This document shows positions 1-8,120 of a stretch of DNA of 30,397 nt, piece by piece. Position 1 is the first letter of the stretch; each line of letters begins with the position of its first letter. Below the pieces are notes generated by a model, which was not told where the DNA came from, made no database searches, and worked only from the letters and a program-made list of their open reading frames with translations. This DNA is from Bacteroidales bacterium UBA3663. GTDB lineage: Bacteria; Bacteroidota; Bacteroidia; Bacteroidales; UBA3663. A program made the translations under genes and the position numbers. Location of the stretch: the NCBI GenBank assembly GCA_002373755.1, contig DFJU01000055.1, forward strand, positions 1 to 30,397, given 5' to 3'.

Positions 1-1031
1 ATGGTGCCGGTGCCGGTATAGAGGTCATAGACGAGCGGTTTTTCGTCGGCCGATGTTGTGTCCGATGGGGCCAATCCGGCAAATTCGCGCGCGTACTTGT
101 AAAGGGTGTATGCCTGACGGCTGTTGGTCTGGTAGAATGACTTGGGGCCGACCTTGAAGCGCAGGCCCTCCATCTCTTCGTAGATGTGGTCCTTGCCCGA
201 CCAGCAGAGGCACGGCAGGTCGCTCCACGCATCGTTGCATTTGGTGTTGACGACGTACATGAGCGACGTAATCTGCGGGAATTTCTCCTTCAAATGGTTG
301 AGTACGAGCGCGATGCCGTCCTTATTATCTTCGCCAAAGATGACAATGAGCATCAGTTCGCCGGTCGATGCGGTACGTACCACCATGTTGCGGAGCAGGC
401 CGACCTGATTGCGCAGGTCGTAGAATGGAAGGTTATGGCCGATGGCAAACTCGCGGATGTCGAGGCGGATCTGATTGGAGATGTCGTCCTGAAGCCAGCA
501 CTTGCGGATGTCGAGCACCTTGTCGAAGCAGTCGGGGATGTGGAAGCCGAGGGCGTTCATGTCGTCGTACTTGACATTGGCCGCAACCTCCTCGAATGTG
601 AGCCAACGCTTGCACGAGAAGGTGAATTCCAACTTGTTGCGGTAGAATTTCGTCTCCTTCGACCCGTCGATGGGCGAACACTCGGGCAACTGGACCTTGC
701 CGATGCGGGTCAGGGCATCGACCACCTGCTGCTGCTTGAACTTGAGCTGCTCTTCGTAGGGAATATGCTGCCACTTGCAGCCGCCACACACGCCGAAATG
801 CTCGCACATCGGTTCGATGCGTACGGGCGACGGCTTGACGATGCGCTCGATGGTGCCCTCGGCATACGAACTACGCGACTTGCGCACCTGGATATCGACC
901 ACGTCGCCCACGGCAGCAAACGGCACAAAGACGACCTTATCGTTCACGCGCGCCAGCGACTTGCCTTCGGCGGCATAGGCCGTGATTTCGACATTCTCCA
1001 GCAACGGTTTCTTCTTGTTTTTACGACTCAT
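1..1031 (-). CDS. rlmD: 23S rRNA (uracil-5-)-methyltransferase, RlmD/RumA family (3' end cut by window)
   Basis: The protein transfers a methyl group from SAM to C5 of a uracil in rRNA. I translated the minus strand from ATG at 1031; 343 residues are visible before the window ends and the frame stays open. Residues about 8-65 form a TRAM-type RNA-binding domain (EITAYAAEGKSLARVNDKVV). A Cys cluster MCEHFGVCGGC (Cys76, 82, 85) plus a later Cys in IRKCWLQ matches the 4Fe-4S site of the RlmD group. KVGPKSFYQTNSRQA and the start of the SAM motif YDLYTGTGT are seen near the cut. The catalytic Cys region lies outside the window. It is the last gene of a co-oriented run. The heptamer repeat at 1045-1072 separates it from the ABC exporter. 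The exact uracil modified cannot be told from sequence, so RlmD versus RlmC-like is by analogy. Confidence 0.9.
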   Translation of the reverse strand, partial: MSRKNKKKPLLENVEITAYAAEGKSLARVNDKVVFVPFAAVGDVVDIQVRKSRSSYAEGTIERIVKPSPVRIEPMCEHFGVCGGCKWQHIPYEEQLKFKQQQVVDALTRIGKVQLPECSPIDGSKETKFYRNKLEFTFSCKRWLTFEEVAANVKYDDMNALGFHIPDCFDKVLDIRKCWLQDDISNQIRLDIREFAIGHNLPFYDLRNQVGLLRNMVVRTASTGELMLIVIFGEDNKDGIALVLNHLKEKFPQITSLMYVVNTKCNDAWSDLPCLCWSGKDHIYEEMEGLRFKVGPKSFYQTNSRQAYTLYKYAREFAGLAPSDTTSADEKPLVYDLYTGTGT

Positions 1032-1044
1032 ATTGTGTTGATAC

Positions 1045-1072
1045 TAATTACAAATTACTAATTACAAATTAC
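1045..1072. repeat. Tandem AT-rich repeat, 2 x 14 bp (four AATTAC heptamers)
   Basis: TAATTACAAATTAC is present twice in perfect tandem, giving a 7-nt periodic array between the rlmD start and the stop of the ABC exporter. Related heptamer arrays occur at 2823-2850, 4674-4701 and 26364-26384, always between genes. No function is known to me; it may be a spacer or a remnant of a small mobile repeat. Confidence 0.8.
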
Positions 1073-1081
1073 GATTTTCCA

Positions 1082-2731
1082 TCAGCCCAGACGAAGCACC
1101 TGTTCGCATCTTTCGGCCGCAGCGGGACGATGGGTGATGAGGATGAGGAGGCGACGGCTGTCATCGGCCAACAGATTGTCCAACACTCGCTGCTCGGTTT
1201 CGGGGTCGAGGGCCGATGTTGCTTCGTCGAGCAGAAGAATCGGAGCATCGCGCAACAAGGCTCGGGCGATGGCGATGCGCTGTGCCTGTCCCTCGGAAAG
1301 ACCGCCGCCACGTTCGCCGCAGACGGTGTCAAGTCCGTTCGGAAGTTCACTGACGAAGTCGGCCGATGCCAAGTGCAGGGCTTTGAACATTGCCGCCTCG
1401 TCGGCATCGTTGCTGCCCATCTGGAGGTTGGTTCGGATGGTGCCGCTGAGCAGGGTGTTTCCTTGCGGAACATACGAGAAATAGCGACGGCTGAAGGCAG
1501 TGAGCGGCTGGGCATCGGCCGATGAATATAGCTCGATGCGGCCACCGTCGGGGCGCACAAGTGCCAAAAGCAGGCGAATCAGCGTAGTCTTGCCCACGCC
1601 CGTCTCGCCGAGGATGGCGACCGACGAATCCGGCTTGAAATCGGCCGAAAAATGCTCGAAGATGAGCCGCTGGGGACGACCATCGGCCTCGTAACGGAAT
1701 GAAACGTCGTTCAAACGGATGCCGACGCCGGACATCGGAAGAAGCGGTTGCGGGTCGCACTCCTCCTGCGGCAGGTCCATCAGCTCCATCAGGCGTTCGG
1801 CGGCGGTGAAGCATCGGACAAAAACCGGAACCTCCTTGCTCAAATCGGCGATGGGACGTTGCACGCGACCCGACAGTTGCAGGAAGGCGACCATTGTGCC
1901 GTAGCCGATGACGCCCTGCCAAATCTGAATCACGCCCCAGCCGAACGTAAGGAAATAGCCGAGGCCGAAGCCGCCGCTCATGCAAAGTCGCGTAGCAATC
2001 GAAAGACGCGCGCGCTGGCGCACCTGTCCCGTGAGGATGTCCATCAGACGCGACATACGCGCCAGCGTGTTCTCGCTCTGTTCCAGCGTCTTGATGACGG
2101 CGCGATATTGCAGGTTCTCCTGAATCTGGCTCTGAATGGCACTGTCACTGTCGCGGATGTCGCGCGTGATTTTGTGCATCCGGCGGATGTAGATACGTGC
2201 AAGCAACAGGAATATCGGGCTGATGCAGAGGACAATCCAGGCCAATGTCGAGTCAAGCCACAACAGCATCAGGAACGAGCCGACCAGCTGGAAGACCAGG
2301 ACGAAGATGCCGGGCAGCGTATCGGTCGCAAAACCGACGACACTCGAAACGTCGCCCTCGATGCGGTTCACGACATCGCCCGTGTGATATTTCTCGATGC
2401 CGCGCCACTCGCTGTCAATCAGGTGGCGGAAGACGTTCTGCTTCAAGCGGTTGTCCAACTTCACATTGCGCACCTGGCTGATCCACGACGACAGAGCCAT
2501 CGACGACAGCTCACACACCATGATGCACGGCAGCAGCAGCAGGATGTGGTACAGATTGCCCTCGGCCGCGTGCGATGCAACATCGACCGCCCACTTGCAC
2601 ACCCAGACGAAACACCATCCGAAGCAGATGTTCAACAACGCAAGCACCGTGCAGACCGCAATGCTGGCGCGATAACCATCGGCTATCGAAACCAACCATC
2701 GGAATGTACGGAGATAGTGCCGCAGTTTCAT
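1082..2731 (-). CDS. ABC exporter, fused permease and ATPase (probable peptide exporter)
   Basis: This 549-residue type I ABC half-transporter acts as a dimer in the inner membrane. Residues 1-310 carry the transmembrane domain with about six hydrophobic spans. The nucleotide-binding domain follows: Walker A GETGVGKTT (375-383), Q-loop region VPQGN (421-425), signature LSEGQ (478-482), Walker B ILLLDE (498-503) and H-loop His534. All catalytic motifs are intact. There is no N-terminal C39 peptidase domain, so any substrate cleavage must come from another protein; an S24/S26 peptidase is encoded two genes upstream. It lies downstream of the kinase-like, peptidase and PqqD-like genes on the same strand, but a 190-bp gap with a large inverted repeat intervenes. 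Family membership alone would also allow a lipid or drug exporter. The peptide role is inferred from neighbours. Confidence 0.92.
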   Translation of the reverse strand: MKLRHYLRTFRWLVSIADGYRASIAVCTVLALLNICFGWCFVWVCKWAVDVASHAAEGNLYHILLLLPCIMVCELSSMALSSWISQVRNVKLDNRLKQNVFRHLIDSEWRGIEKYHTGDVVNRIEGDVSSVVGFATDTLPGIFVLVFQLVGSFLMLLWLDSTLAWIVLCISPIFLLLARIYIRRMHKITRDIRDSDSAIQSQIQENLQYRAVIKTLEQSENTLARMSRLMDILTGQVRQRARLSIATRLCMSGGFGLGYFLTFGWGVIQIWQGVIGYGTMVAFLQLSGRVQRPIADLSKEVPVFVRCFTAAERLMELMDLPQEECDPQPLLPMSGVGIRLNDVSFRYEADGRPQRLIFEHFSADFKPDSSVAILGETGVGKTTLIRLLLALVRPDGGRIELYSSADAQPLTAFSRRYFSYVPQGNTLLSGTIRTNLQMGSNDADEAAMFKALHLASADFVSELPNGLDTVCGERGGGLSEGQAQRIAIARALLRDAPILLLDEATSALDPETEQRVLDNLLADDSRRLLILITHRPAAAERCEQVLRLG

Positions 2732-2751
2732 CGTGTTGTCTTTATTTTTGG

Positions 2752-2913
2752 GGAGTTAATGGGAGTTAGCCGGAGTTAACAAGCCTCCAGCTTGTGGAGT
2801 TAACGGACGTTTGCTTTGGTTTCAATTGTCAATTCTAAATTCTCAATTAAAATTGGTATAGTCCGTTAACTCCTTGAGCGAAGCGATAACTCCCGCTAAC
2901 TTCCATTAACTCC
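2752..2913. repeat. Imperfect inverted repeat (arms ~55 bp) with heptamer spacer
   Basis: The left arm is 2752-2808. The right arm is 2861-2913. The right arm's reverse complement begins GGAGTTAATGGAAGTTAGC and ends GGAGTTAACGGAC; the left arm matches both blocks, with divergence and a small length difference in the middle. Each arm is itself built of repeated GGAGTTA units. The spacer contains four 7-nt units at 2823-2850 (CAATTGT, CAATTCT, AAATTCT, CAATTAA). The structure fills the gap between the PqqD-like stop and the ABC exporter start. It may be a non-autonomous mobile repeat, an RNA hairpin that tunes exporter expression, or both. Confidence 0.8.
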
Positions 2914-2921
2914 ACAGTTAT

Positions 2922-3194
2922 CTATTCCATTGCCAGTCCTGCCTCGACCCAACGGCGGGCAAGTTCGGCACAGTCGGCGCTGGCAACATCGGCCGCAACG
3001 TCATATTCGTCGCAAAGTAGCGCAACCATATCATCGACCGTGAAGGCGTCGCGGCCATCGAGTTTTTCCCACAGGTAGGCGGCCGTCTCGTTAAGGTTTA
3101 CAATCTTGCTGAAGTCGATGTTTTCGAGACCCTCAGCCACGAGAACCTTTTCGCCGCAAATGTCGCGTAGTGCGAATCCGGATTTCAGTTTCAT
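2922..3194 (-). CDS. PqqD-like peptide chaperone (RiPP recognition element)
   Basis: The product is 90 residues, the usual size for stand-alone PqqD-family proteins. The pattern fits the family: a short N-terminal strand region, then VNLNETAAYLWEKLDG (about residues 33-48, the hallmark N-x-T/S-A-x-x-(L/I)-W-x-x-L-(D/N)-G), then helix TVDDMVALLCDEYDV and a C-terminal helix. PqqD-like domains bind leader peptides and present them to a modifying enzyme. The start lies 18 bp after the stop of the S24/S26 peptidase gene, so the two are almost surely cotranscribed. No radical SAM enzyme, cyclase or precursor peptide is visible in the window, so the client is unknown. Confidence 0.85.
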   Translation of the reverse strand: MKLKSGFALRDICGEKVLVAEGLENIDFSKIVNLNETAAYLWEKLDGRDAFTVDDMVALLCDEYDVAADVASADCAELARRWVEAGLAME

Positions 3195-3212
3195 TGCTTA
3201 ATAATCAGTTTT

Positions 3213-3695
3213 TTAGCGGACATCAAGTCCCAATTTGGCGCAGATGCGGTAGAACAGCAGGAAAAATCGACGTAGCGGCGCGGTGTGCATCCAAAACCAG
3301 CTGTAGCCACGCCAAACGCGTCCATCCACATCAAAATATCTCTCTTTGCGGCCGATGTAGAAGCCCTGAGCCACACCAATCACATTGTCCGGCGTACAGG
3401 TTTCGCGGCCGATGACGTTGCCGTCGCCCCACAACGTGCAGTTGCCCGCGCCGTCGATGGCGATGACCCGATGGAGCACGTAGCGGCCATCGTCGGCCAA
3501 GACCAGAGCCACACAGCCCACCCGAACCGGCCTCTTCTGCGGCGAGACGAGCAGCACCTTGTCGCGCGCATGTTCGAGGAAGGGCCGCATCGACCAGCCA
3601 CGCACGCGGAAAGTCGCCGTATGGCCCGCCTGCAACTGGCGGCGCACCTCCTCGAGGAAGATGTGGTTGGGTATCTGGATGGACTTTATCGACAT
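3213..3695 (-). CDS. S24/S26 family peptidase, SipW-like Ser/His type
   Basis: The product is 160 residues. GWSMRP (Ser35) matches the nucleophile box SM(x)P of signal-peptidase-like S26 enzymes. YVLHRVIAI puts His75 where bacterial LepB has the catalytic Lys, as in SipW and eukaryotic/archaeal signal peptidases. LWGDGN (Asp91) fits the Asp box. No N-terminal membrane anchor is seen; the C-terminal part is aromatic and hydrophobic (about residues 128-155), which may bind the membrane. It is spaced 12 bp from the kinase-like gene and 18 bp from the PqqD-like gene. The inferred role is cleavage of a leader or signal from the product of this cassette, but a role in general protein processing cannot be excluded. 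Confidence 0.82.
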   Translation of the reverse strand: MSIKSIQIPNHIFLEEVRRQLQAGHTATFRVRGWSMRPFLEHARDKVLLVSPQKRPVRVGCVALVLADDGRYVLHRVIAIDGAGNCTLWGDGNVIGRETCTPDNVIGVAQGFYIGRKERYFDVDGRVWRGYSWFWMHTAPLRRFFLLFYRICAKLGLDVR

Positions 3696-3707
3696 TCTGC
3701 AAAAATC

Positions 3708-4670
3708 TTACGGCTCTTGCGGCAGGGTGACGCCCGCCGGCTTGAGGCTTTTTTCGTTCACGGCAAACCCGTCGCCCGACGAGACACCGTCCCACGCGCC
3801 GACACCGATGCTGCAAGTCACGGCAGCCTCACGGTAGGGCGTGCAATAGAGTTCGTAGATTGCGCTACGCGACACGACAGCGGCCGTTGTGTCGCATTGG
3901 GCGCGGTAAAGCTTTTTGTCCCACTTAACGCCGCTGCACGACGGCAACAGAAGAGCGAAGGCCGACACGGGCGACTGACGCTGGATGCTGCACTCGGGAG
4001 CGCGGTTGATGCGCACGAAGCCGCCCACCTCGAAACTGACGTTGCGGTAGCAGTTCGTCTTGCCGCTCCACGGCGAACCATAGACGATGACTTTGCCATC
4101 GCGCACGCCGACCACAGGATTATCGTCGTTGACCAACTGGCAACCCGGCACGTGCTTGAGCCAAAGGGTGCTGTGCGTGCTCTTGCCGGTGCCGCTCTTG
4201 GCCAAGAAAAGGTAGGCCTTCCCCTCGCGCGCAATGACCGACGCGTGGAAGAGCAACGTCTGATGTCGCATCGCCGCAAATGCGAAGAGCATCATCAGGA
4301 AATTGCTATAGCAGTATTCGCGCTGCACTGCATCGCCCGTCAACCAGCACTTGGCATCGCTGAACGACGCATCGCACTGCATCTGTGCAATGTCTTGTCG
4401 CGTAGTGAGGTCCTGAAGCGTGATTTGCACACCTTTTTCGCTCTGCTCGTACACGCACCACGTGTCCTGACACTCGAAATCGGCCATCTGAGTGGCATTG
4501 GCCAATGGCTCGAACCTCTCCACATGATGCAGAGCAAAAAGCACCGGCACCTCGGCGCAATCCGAGGCCCGGTGACAGAATGGCGCATATCGTGGAGCCA
4601 GAACGTCCAACAAAGGCTTGTCATCGGAATCGATGACGACGTGGAGGTCGGCAATGATGCAGTGCTTCAA
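3708..4670 (-). CDS. HPr-kinase/phosphorylase-like ATPase of a peptide cassette
   Basis: The product is 320 residues. LLFHASVIAREGKAYLFLAK leads into the P-loop KSGTGKST (about 158-165). VNDDNPVV (about 180-187) and YGSPWSGKTN (about 197-206) follow; the FHAS, NDDN and SPWSGK blocks recur in HPrK-like proteins found beside PqqD proteins and lasso-peptide genes, where some phosphorylate the peptide. The first ~120 residues are not recognisable as a known catalytic domain. It is the first gene of the cassette, 37 bp after purC, with a heptamer array in the gap. True HprK of carbon catabolite control is unlikely, because the HPr-binding loop region and size do not match and the context is wrong. 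Substrate unknown. Confidence 0.75.
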   Translation of the reverse strand: MKHCIIADLHVVIDSDDKPLLDVLAPRYAPFCHRASDCAEVPVLFALHHVERFEPLANATQMADFECQDTWCVYEQSEKGVQITLQDLTTRQDIAQMQCDASFSDAKCWLTGDAVQREYCYSNFLMMLFAFAAMRHQTLLFHASVIAREGKAYLFLAKSGTGKSTHSTLWLKHVPGCQLVNDDNPVVGVRDGKVIVYGSPWSGKTNCYRNVSFEVGGFVRINRAPECSIQRQSPVSAFALLLPSCSGVKWDKKLYRAQCDTTAAVVSRSAIYELYCTPYREAAVTCSIGVGAWDGVSSGDGFAVNEKSLKPAGVTLPQEP

Positions 4671-4673
4671 AAC

Positions 4674-4701
4674 AATTACAGATTACAAATTACAAATTAC
4701 C
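4674..4701. repeat. AATTACA heptamer array (4 units)
   Basis: Units AATTACA, GATTACA, AATTACA and AATTACC follow each other without a gap between the purC stop and the start of the HPrK-like gene. It has the same 7-nt period as the arrays at 1045-1072 and 26364-26384. Confidence 0.8.
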
Positions 4702-4707
4702 GCCGCT

Positions 4708-5658
4708 TCACTTGACATTGGCCAAGTATTCGCTCACGTTCTTCTCGATGCGGGCAGCGAGGTCGGCATTGTCGGCAGCCTTGACGAACTTCTGGCCTAC
4801 GATGTGCTCGTAGAGCTCGATGTAGCGGTCGCTGACGCTCTGAGCATACTCGTCGGTGATTTCGGGCATCACCTGACCGGGCTGGTTCATGAAGTTATGT
4901 TCGATGAGCCACTGGCGGACGAACTCCTTCGAAAGCTGCTTCTGCGGCTCACCCTTGGCAAACTTATCTTCGTAGCCCTCAGCATAGAAGTAGCGGCTTG
5001 AATCGGGCGTGTGGATTTCGTCGATGAGGATGACCTTGCCGTCGCGCTTGCCGAACTCGTATTTCGTATCGACCAGAATCAGACCCTTCTTGGCGGCGAT
5101 TTCGGTGCCACGCTGGAACAGGGCGTAGGTGTATTTCTCCATCTGCTCGTAGTCCTCCTTGCTGACGAGGCCCTGAGCGATGATTTCCTCCTTCGAGATG
5201 TTCTCGTCGTGGCCCTCATCGGCCTTGGTGGTCGGAGTGATGATCGGGGTCGGGAACTTCTGGTTCTCCTTCATGCCTTCGGGCAGCTTCACGCCGCACA
5301 GTTCACGGCAGCCGGCCTTGTACTCGCGCCATGCCGAGCCGGTCAGGTAGCCGCGGATGATCATCTCGACGCGGAAACCTTCAGCCTTGAGGCCGACGGT
5401 GACCATCGGGTCGGGAGTGGCGAGTTTCCAGTTGGGGACGATGTCACTTGTGGCATCCAGGAAATTGGCCGCAATCTGGTTCAACACCTGACCCTTGAAC
5501 GGGATACCCTTTGGCAGAATCACGTCGAAGGCCGAAATGCGGTCGGTGGCGACCATGACCATCAGGTCGTCGTTGATGTTGTACACGTCGCGGACCTTGC
5601 CGTGATAAACAGACTTCTGACCCTTGAAGTTGAAGTCGGTACGAGTTAATGCAGACAT
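4708..5658 (-). CDS. purC: Phosphoribosylaminoimidazole-succinocarboxamide synthase (SAICAR synthetase)
   Basis: PurC joins CAIR and aspartate with ATP in purine biosynthesis, in the cytoplasm. The 316-residue product has the N-terminal ATP-binding block [20 protein letters not shown] (20-39), [17 protein letters not shown] (40-56), [20 protein letters not shown] (about 94-113), [18 protein letters not shown] and [20 protein letters not shown]. It is the longer form common in Bacteroidota and eukaryote-like PurC rather than the ~240-residue E. coli form. It starts 36 bp after the DUF1846 stop, so the two are probably cotranscribed. ATG at 5658 is preceded by an A/T-rich leader rather than a strong Shine-Dalgarno site. 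Confidence 0.97.
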   Translation of the reverse strand: MSALTRTDFNFKGQKSVYHGKVRDVYNINDDLMVMVATDRISAFDVILPKGIPFKGQVLNQIAANFLDATSDIVPNWKLATPDPMVTVGLKAEGFRVEMIIRGYLTGSAWREYKAGCRELCGVKLPEGMKENQKFPTPIITPTTKADEGHDENISKEEIIAQGLVSKEDYEQMEKYTYALFQRGTEIAAKKGLILVDTKYEFGKRDGKVILIDEIHTPDSSRYFYAEGYEDKFAKGEPQKQLSKEFVRQWLIEHNFMNQPGQVMPEITDEYAQSVSDRYIELYEHIVGQKFVKAADNADLAARIEKNVSEYLANVK

Positions 5659-5694
5659 AATTACAATGAAAATTTATGATTTTGATGATTGATT

Positions 5695-7161
5695 TTATTT
5701 CGTCTTCTTTGCCGGGTCGCACGTAAGGCCGACGCCGAGCTTCTTGAAGATGCCTCGATCCACCTCGCTCACCATGACGGTGGTATGAGCCTGACAGCCA
5801 CGCAGTTCCGGCAGTTGCGACAAGGCACGACGGCAATTTTCGTCCTGCTTGCTCAACACCGAGAGGGCGACGAGCACTTCGTCGGTGTGCAGACGCGGAT
5901 TCTTACCGCCCAAATAGTCCACCTTCGTCTTCTGGATCGGCTCGATCAGCTCCTGCGGAATGAGTTTCAGCTTGTGGTCGATGCCGGCCAGATGCTTCAT
6001 CGCATTGAGCAGCAGCGATGCCGATGTGCCGAGCAGCGGACTTGACGATGCCGTGATGATGGTGCCGTCGTGCAGTTCGATGGCCGAGCTGTCAACACCG
6101 CTTTCTTCGCGACGCTCCTTGGCGGCCACGGTGCAGCGGCGGTCGTCGGTCGTGATTTTGGCCTGCTGGAAGAGCAACTGGATTTTCTGCACCTCCGATT
6201 CGTTGCCGTCATCCTGCGCCATGTGGTTGAGCGCGGTGTAATAGCGGCGGATGATTTCCTGCTTCGAGGCTTCGCAGCAGACGTCGTCGTCGCAGATGCA
6301 GAAGCCTGCCATGTTGACGCCCATGTCGGTCGGGCTCTTGTAAGGGCTCTTGCCGTAGATGCCCTCGAACAGCGCATTGAGCACTGGGAAAATCTCGATG
6401 TCGCGGTTGTAGTTGATGGCCAACTTGCCGTAGGCCTCCATGTGGAACGGGTCGATCATGTTGATGTCGCCGAGGTCGGCCGTTGCTGCTTCGTAGGCGA
6501 TGTTGACCGGATGCTTCAACGGGAGGTTCCAGATCGGGAACGTCTCAAACTTCGCGTAGCCGGCAGTCACACCGCGCTTGAACTCGTTGTAGAGCTGCGA
6601 CAAGCATACGGCCATCTTGCCCGAACCAGGACCCGGCGCGGTGACGATGACCAACGGACGCTGCGTCTCGACATAGTCGTTCTTGCCGAAGCCCTCGTCG
6701 CTGTCAATCAGAGCCACGTTGTTCGGATAGCCCTCGATCGTGTAGTGATAGTAGGTCTTGATGCCCATGCGCTTGAGTCGTTTCCGATAGGCATCGGCTG
6801 AAGCCTGACCGTTATAGTGTGTGATGACAACTGAACCGACGAGGAACCCTCGCTGCTGAAATTCCTTGCGCAGGCGGAGGACATCCTCGTCGTAGGTGAT
6901 GCCAAGATCCTGACGGACCTTGTTCTTCTCAATATCTTTGGCGCTGATTACGATGACAATCTCTGCGCTGTCGCTCAACTGCTTGAGCATCCGCAACTTG
7001 CTGTCGGGCTGAAATCCGGGGAGGACGCGGCTGGCATGGTGATCGTCGAAGAGTTTTCCACCCAATTCGAGATACAATTTGTTGCCGAACTGGGCAATGC
7101 GTTCCTTGATGTGTTCGGACTGGATTTTCAGATACTTTTCGTTGTCAAAACCAATTTTCAT
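5695..7161 (-). CDS. DUF1846 (UPF0371) family protein
   Basis: This 488-residue protein matches the DUF1846 family along its length: KIGFDNEKYLKIQSEHIKER at the start, LYLELGGKLFDDHHASRVLP (about 29-48), a P-loop-like TAPGPGSGKMAVCLSQLY (about 172-189), FPIWNLPLKHPVN, INMIDPFHMEAYG and MGVNMAGFCICDDDVCCEAS. Structures exist for the family but its biochemical role is not settled as far as I know. The Gly-rich GPGSGK suggests nucleotide or phosphate binding. It is read from the promoter at 7205-7235 and followed 36 bp later by purC, which may hint at a link to nucleotide metabolism; this is inference from position only. Confidence 0.88.
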   Translation of the reverse strand: MKIGFDNEKYLKIQSEHIKERIAQFGNKLYLELGGKLFDDHHASRVLPGFQPDSKLRMLKQLSDSAEIVIVISAKDIEKNKVRQDLGITYDEDVLRLRKEFQQRGFLVGSVVITHYNGQASADAYRKRLKRMGIKTYYHYTIEGYPNNVALIDSDEGFGKNDYVETQRPLVIVTAPGPGSGKMAVCLSQLYNEFKRGVTAGYAKFETFPIWNLPLKHPVNIAYEAATADLGDINMIDPFHMEAYGKLAINYNRDIEIFPVLNALFEGIYGKSPYKSPTDMGVNMAGFCICDDDVCCEASKQEIIRRYYTALNHMAQDDGNESEVQKIQLLFQQAKITTDDRRCTVAAKERREESGVDSSAIELHDGTIITASSSPLLGTSASLLLNAMKHLAGIDHKLKLIPQELIEPIQKTKVDYLGGKNPRLHTDEVLVALSVLSKQDENCRRALSQLPELRGCQAHTTVMVSEVDRGIFKKLGVGLTCDPAKKTK

Positions 7162-7204
7162 AACCTTATTACGCGACTTTTAAAAACTTTAAAAATAACG
7201 CCCG

Positions 7205-7235
7205 CAAAGTTACTCATTTATTGCGACCTGACCAA
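7205..7235 (-). promoter_or_regulatory. Bacteroidota-type promoter for DUF1846-purC
   Basis: On the minus strand TTG (7235-7233) lies 20 nt before TAACTTTG (7212-7205), matching the TTG / TAnnTTTG sigma consensus of Bacteroidota. The start codon at 7161 is about 44 nt downstream. Confidence 0.75.
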
Positions 7236-7316
7236 ATTCGGCCAAACAAAAAGCACGACAGTCGAAGCATGTGCAATTATTCTTGCAAATTGAAAGTTGG
7301 AGCCGCCTTTTTGCTT

Positions 7317-8090
7317 TCATTTTGACAAATTCATCCAATGGCGTCGTTCATCATCGGACATCTTTTCGATGGCATAGCGGAGCATGGTGCGCGGCATTTC
7401 GTGGGCATGACGCCGCAAAAAGTCGCGTAGCAGCTCAATGCTGACGCGTTTGCCCAGTTCGCGCAGCATCCAGCCTACGGCCTTGTGCATCAGGTCGTGC
7501 CTATGGTGCAGATGCATCTCGGCATAGCGCAGACACCACGACGAGTCGCCGGCCTGCATCGTGCCCCACGTGCTGACCATGCTCATGCGCTTGCGCCACA
7601 GGTTTTCGCTGCACGCCAGACTGTCCATGATGGCCTGTTTGTCGCCCAACTGCGTGGGGAGCAGCAACCATCGGCCTAAGATTTTCGGGGCAGAGAGGTC
7701 AACCAGATCCCAATTGTTGGCGCGGTCGGCGTATCGCAGATAAAGCGAGACAATCCTGTCGCGTTCGGCAATGGCTGCGGCATCGGCCACAAGCTTCTTT
7801 TTGGTCAACCGCTCAAACTTCCACACCAGCAGGAGCAGGCCGCAGAGGCGCACCTCATGATAGCGGTTGGCGAGCAACGTGGGGATTTCGTCGAGCGGGA
7901 TGTCGGCCGATAGCTTTACGATTTCGCGCGTCTGCGGCACTTTCAGGCCGATAAATTCGTCGCCCTCGCCATATTCGCCCTTTCCCGTCTTGAAAAAACG
8001 CATCAGGATGCGGCGCTGCCCTTCGTTGCGGAGCGATTCCATATAGGCGGCAATGTCGTTGGCCGTAAGCATGGTTGTGGATTTGTTCAT
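7317..8090 (-). CDS. AlkD-like DNA alkylation repair protein
   Basis: The product is 257 residues from ATG 8090. It matches the HEAT-like repeat DNA glycosylases that remove alkylated purines (AlkC/AlkD group): FFKTGKGEYGEGDEFIGLKV near the N terminus, VPQTREIVK, HEVRLCGLLLLVWKFE, ADRANNWDLVDLSAPKILGR with the conserved NWDLVD block, LACSENLWRKRMSMVSTW, DLMHKAVGWMLRELGKR and MPRTMLRYAIEKM at the end. The frame is open further upstream to 8150, but that ATG lies inside the promoter at 8121-8150, so 8090 is chosen. Single-gene transcription is likely, as both neighbours have their own promoters or lie opposite. Confidence 0.9.
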   Translation of the reverse strand: MNKSTTMLTANDIAAYMESLRNEGQRRILMRFFKTGKGEYGEGDEFIGLKVPQTREIVKLSADIPLDEIPTLLANRYHEVRLCGLLLLVWKFERLTKKKLVADAAAIAERDRIVSLYLRYADRANNWDLVDLSAPKILGRWLLLPTQLGDKQAIMDSLACSENLWRKRMSMVSTWGTMQAGDSSWCLRYAEMHLHHRHDLMHKAVGWMLRELGKRVSIELLRDFLRRHAHEMPRTMLRYAIEKMSDDERRHWMNLSK

Positions 8091-8120
8091 TATTGGTCGA
8101 TTTTGTGTTCGATGCAAGCG

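Noticed and set aside
2847..2906. Possible 19-residue peptide (minus strand) as the missing precursor of the cassette
   Set aside because: It lies inside the right arm and spacer of the inverted repeat, so its sequence is explained by the repeat; it has no Cys/Ser/Thr-rich core or clear leader. Not impossible, but unsupported.
1045..4701. Short tandem arrays as a possible CRISPR
   Set aside because: Units are 7 bp, without unique spacers of constant length and without cas genes.
3285..4715. 476-codon plus-strand open frame across the kinase-like and peptidase genes
   Set aside because: It is antisense to two recognisable proteins and composed of His/Arg/Ala-rich sequence without domain signals.
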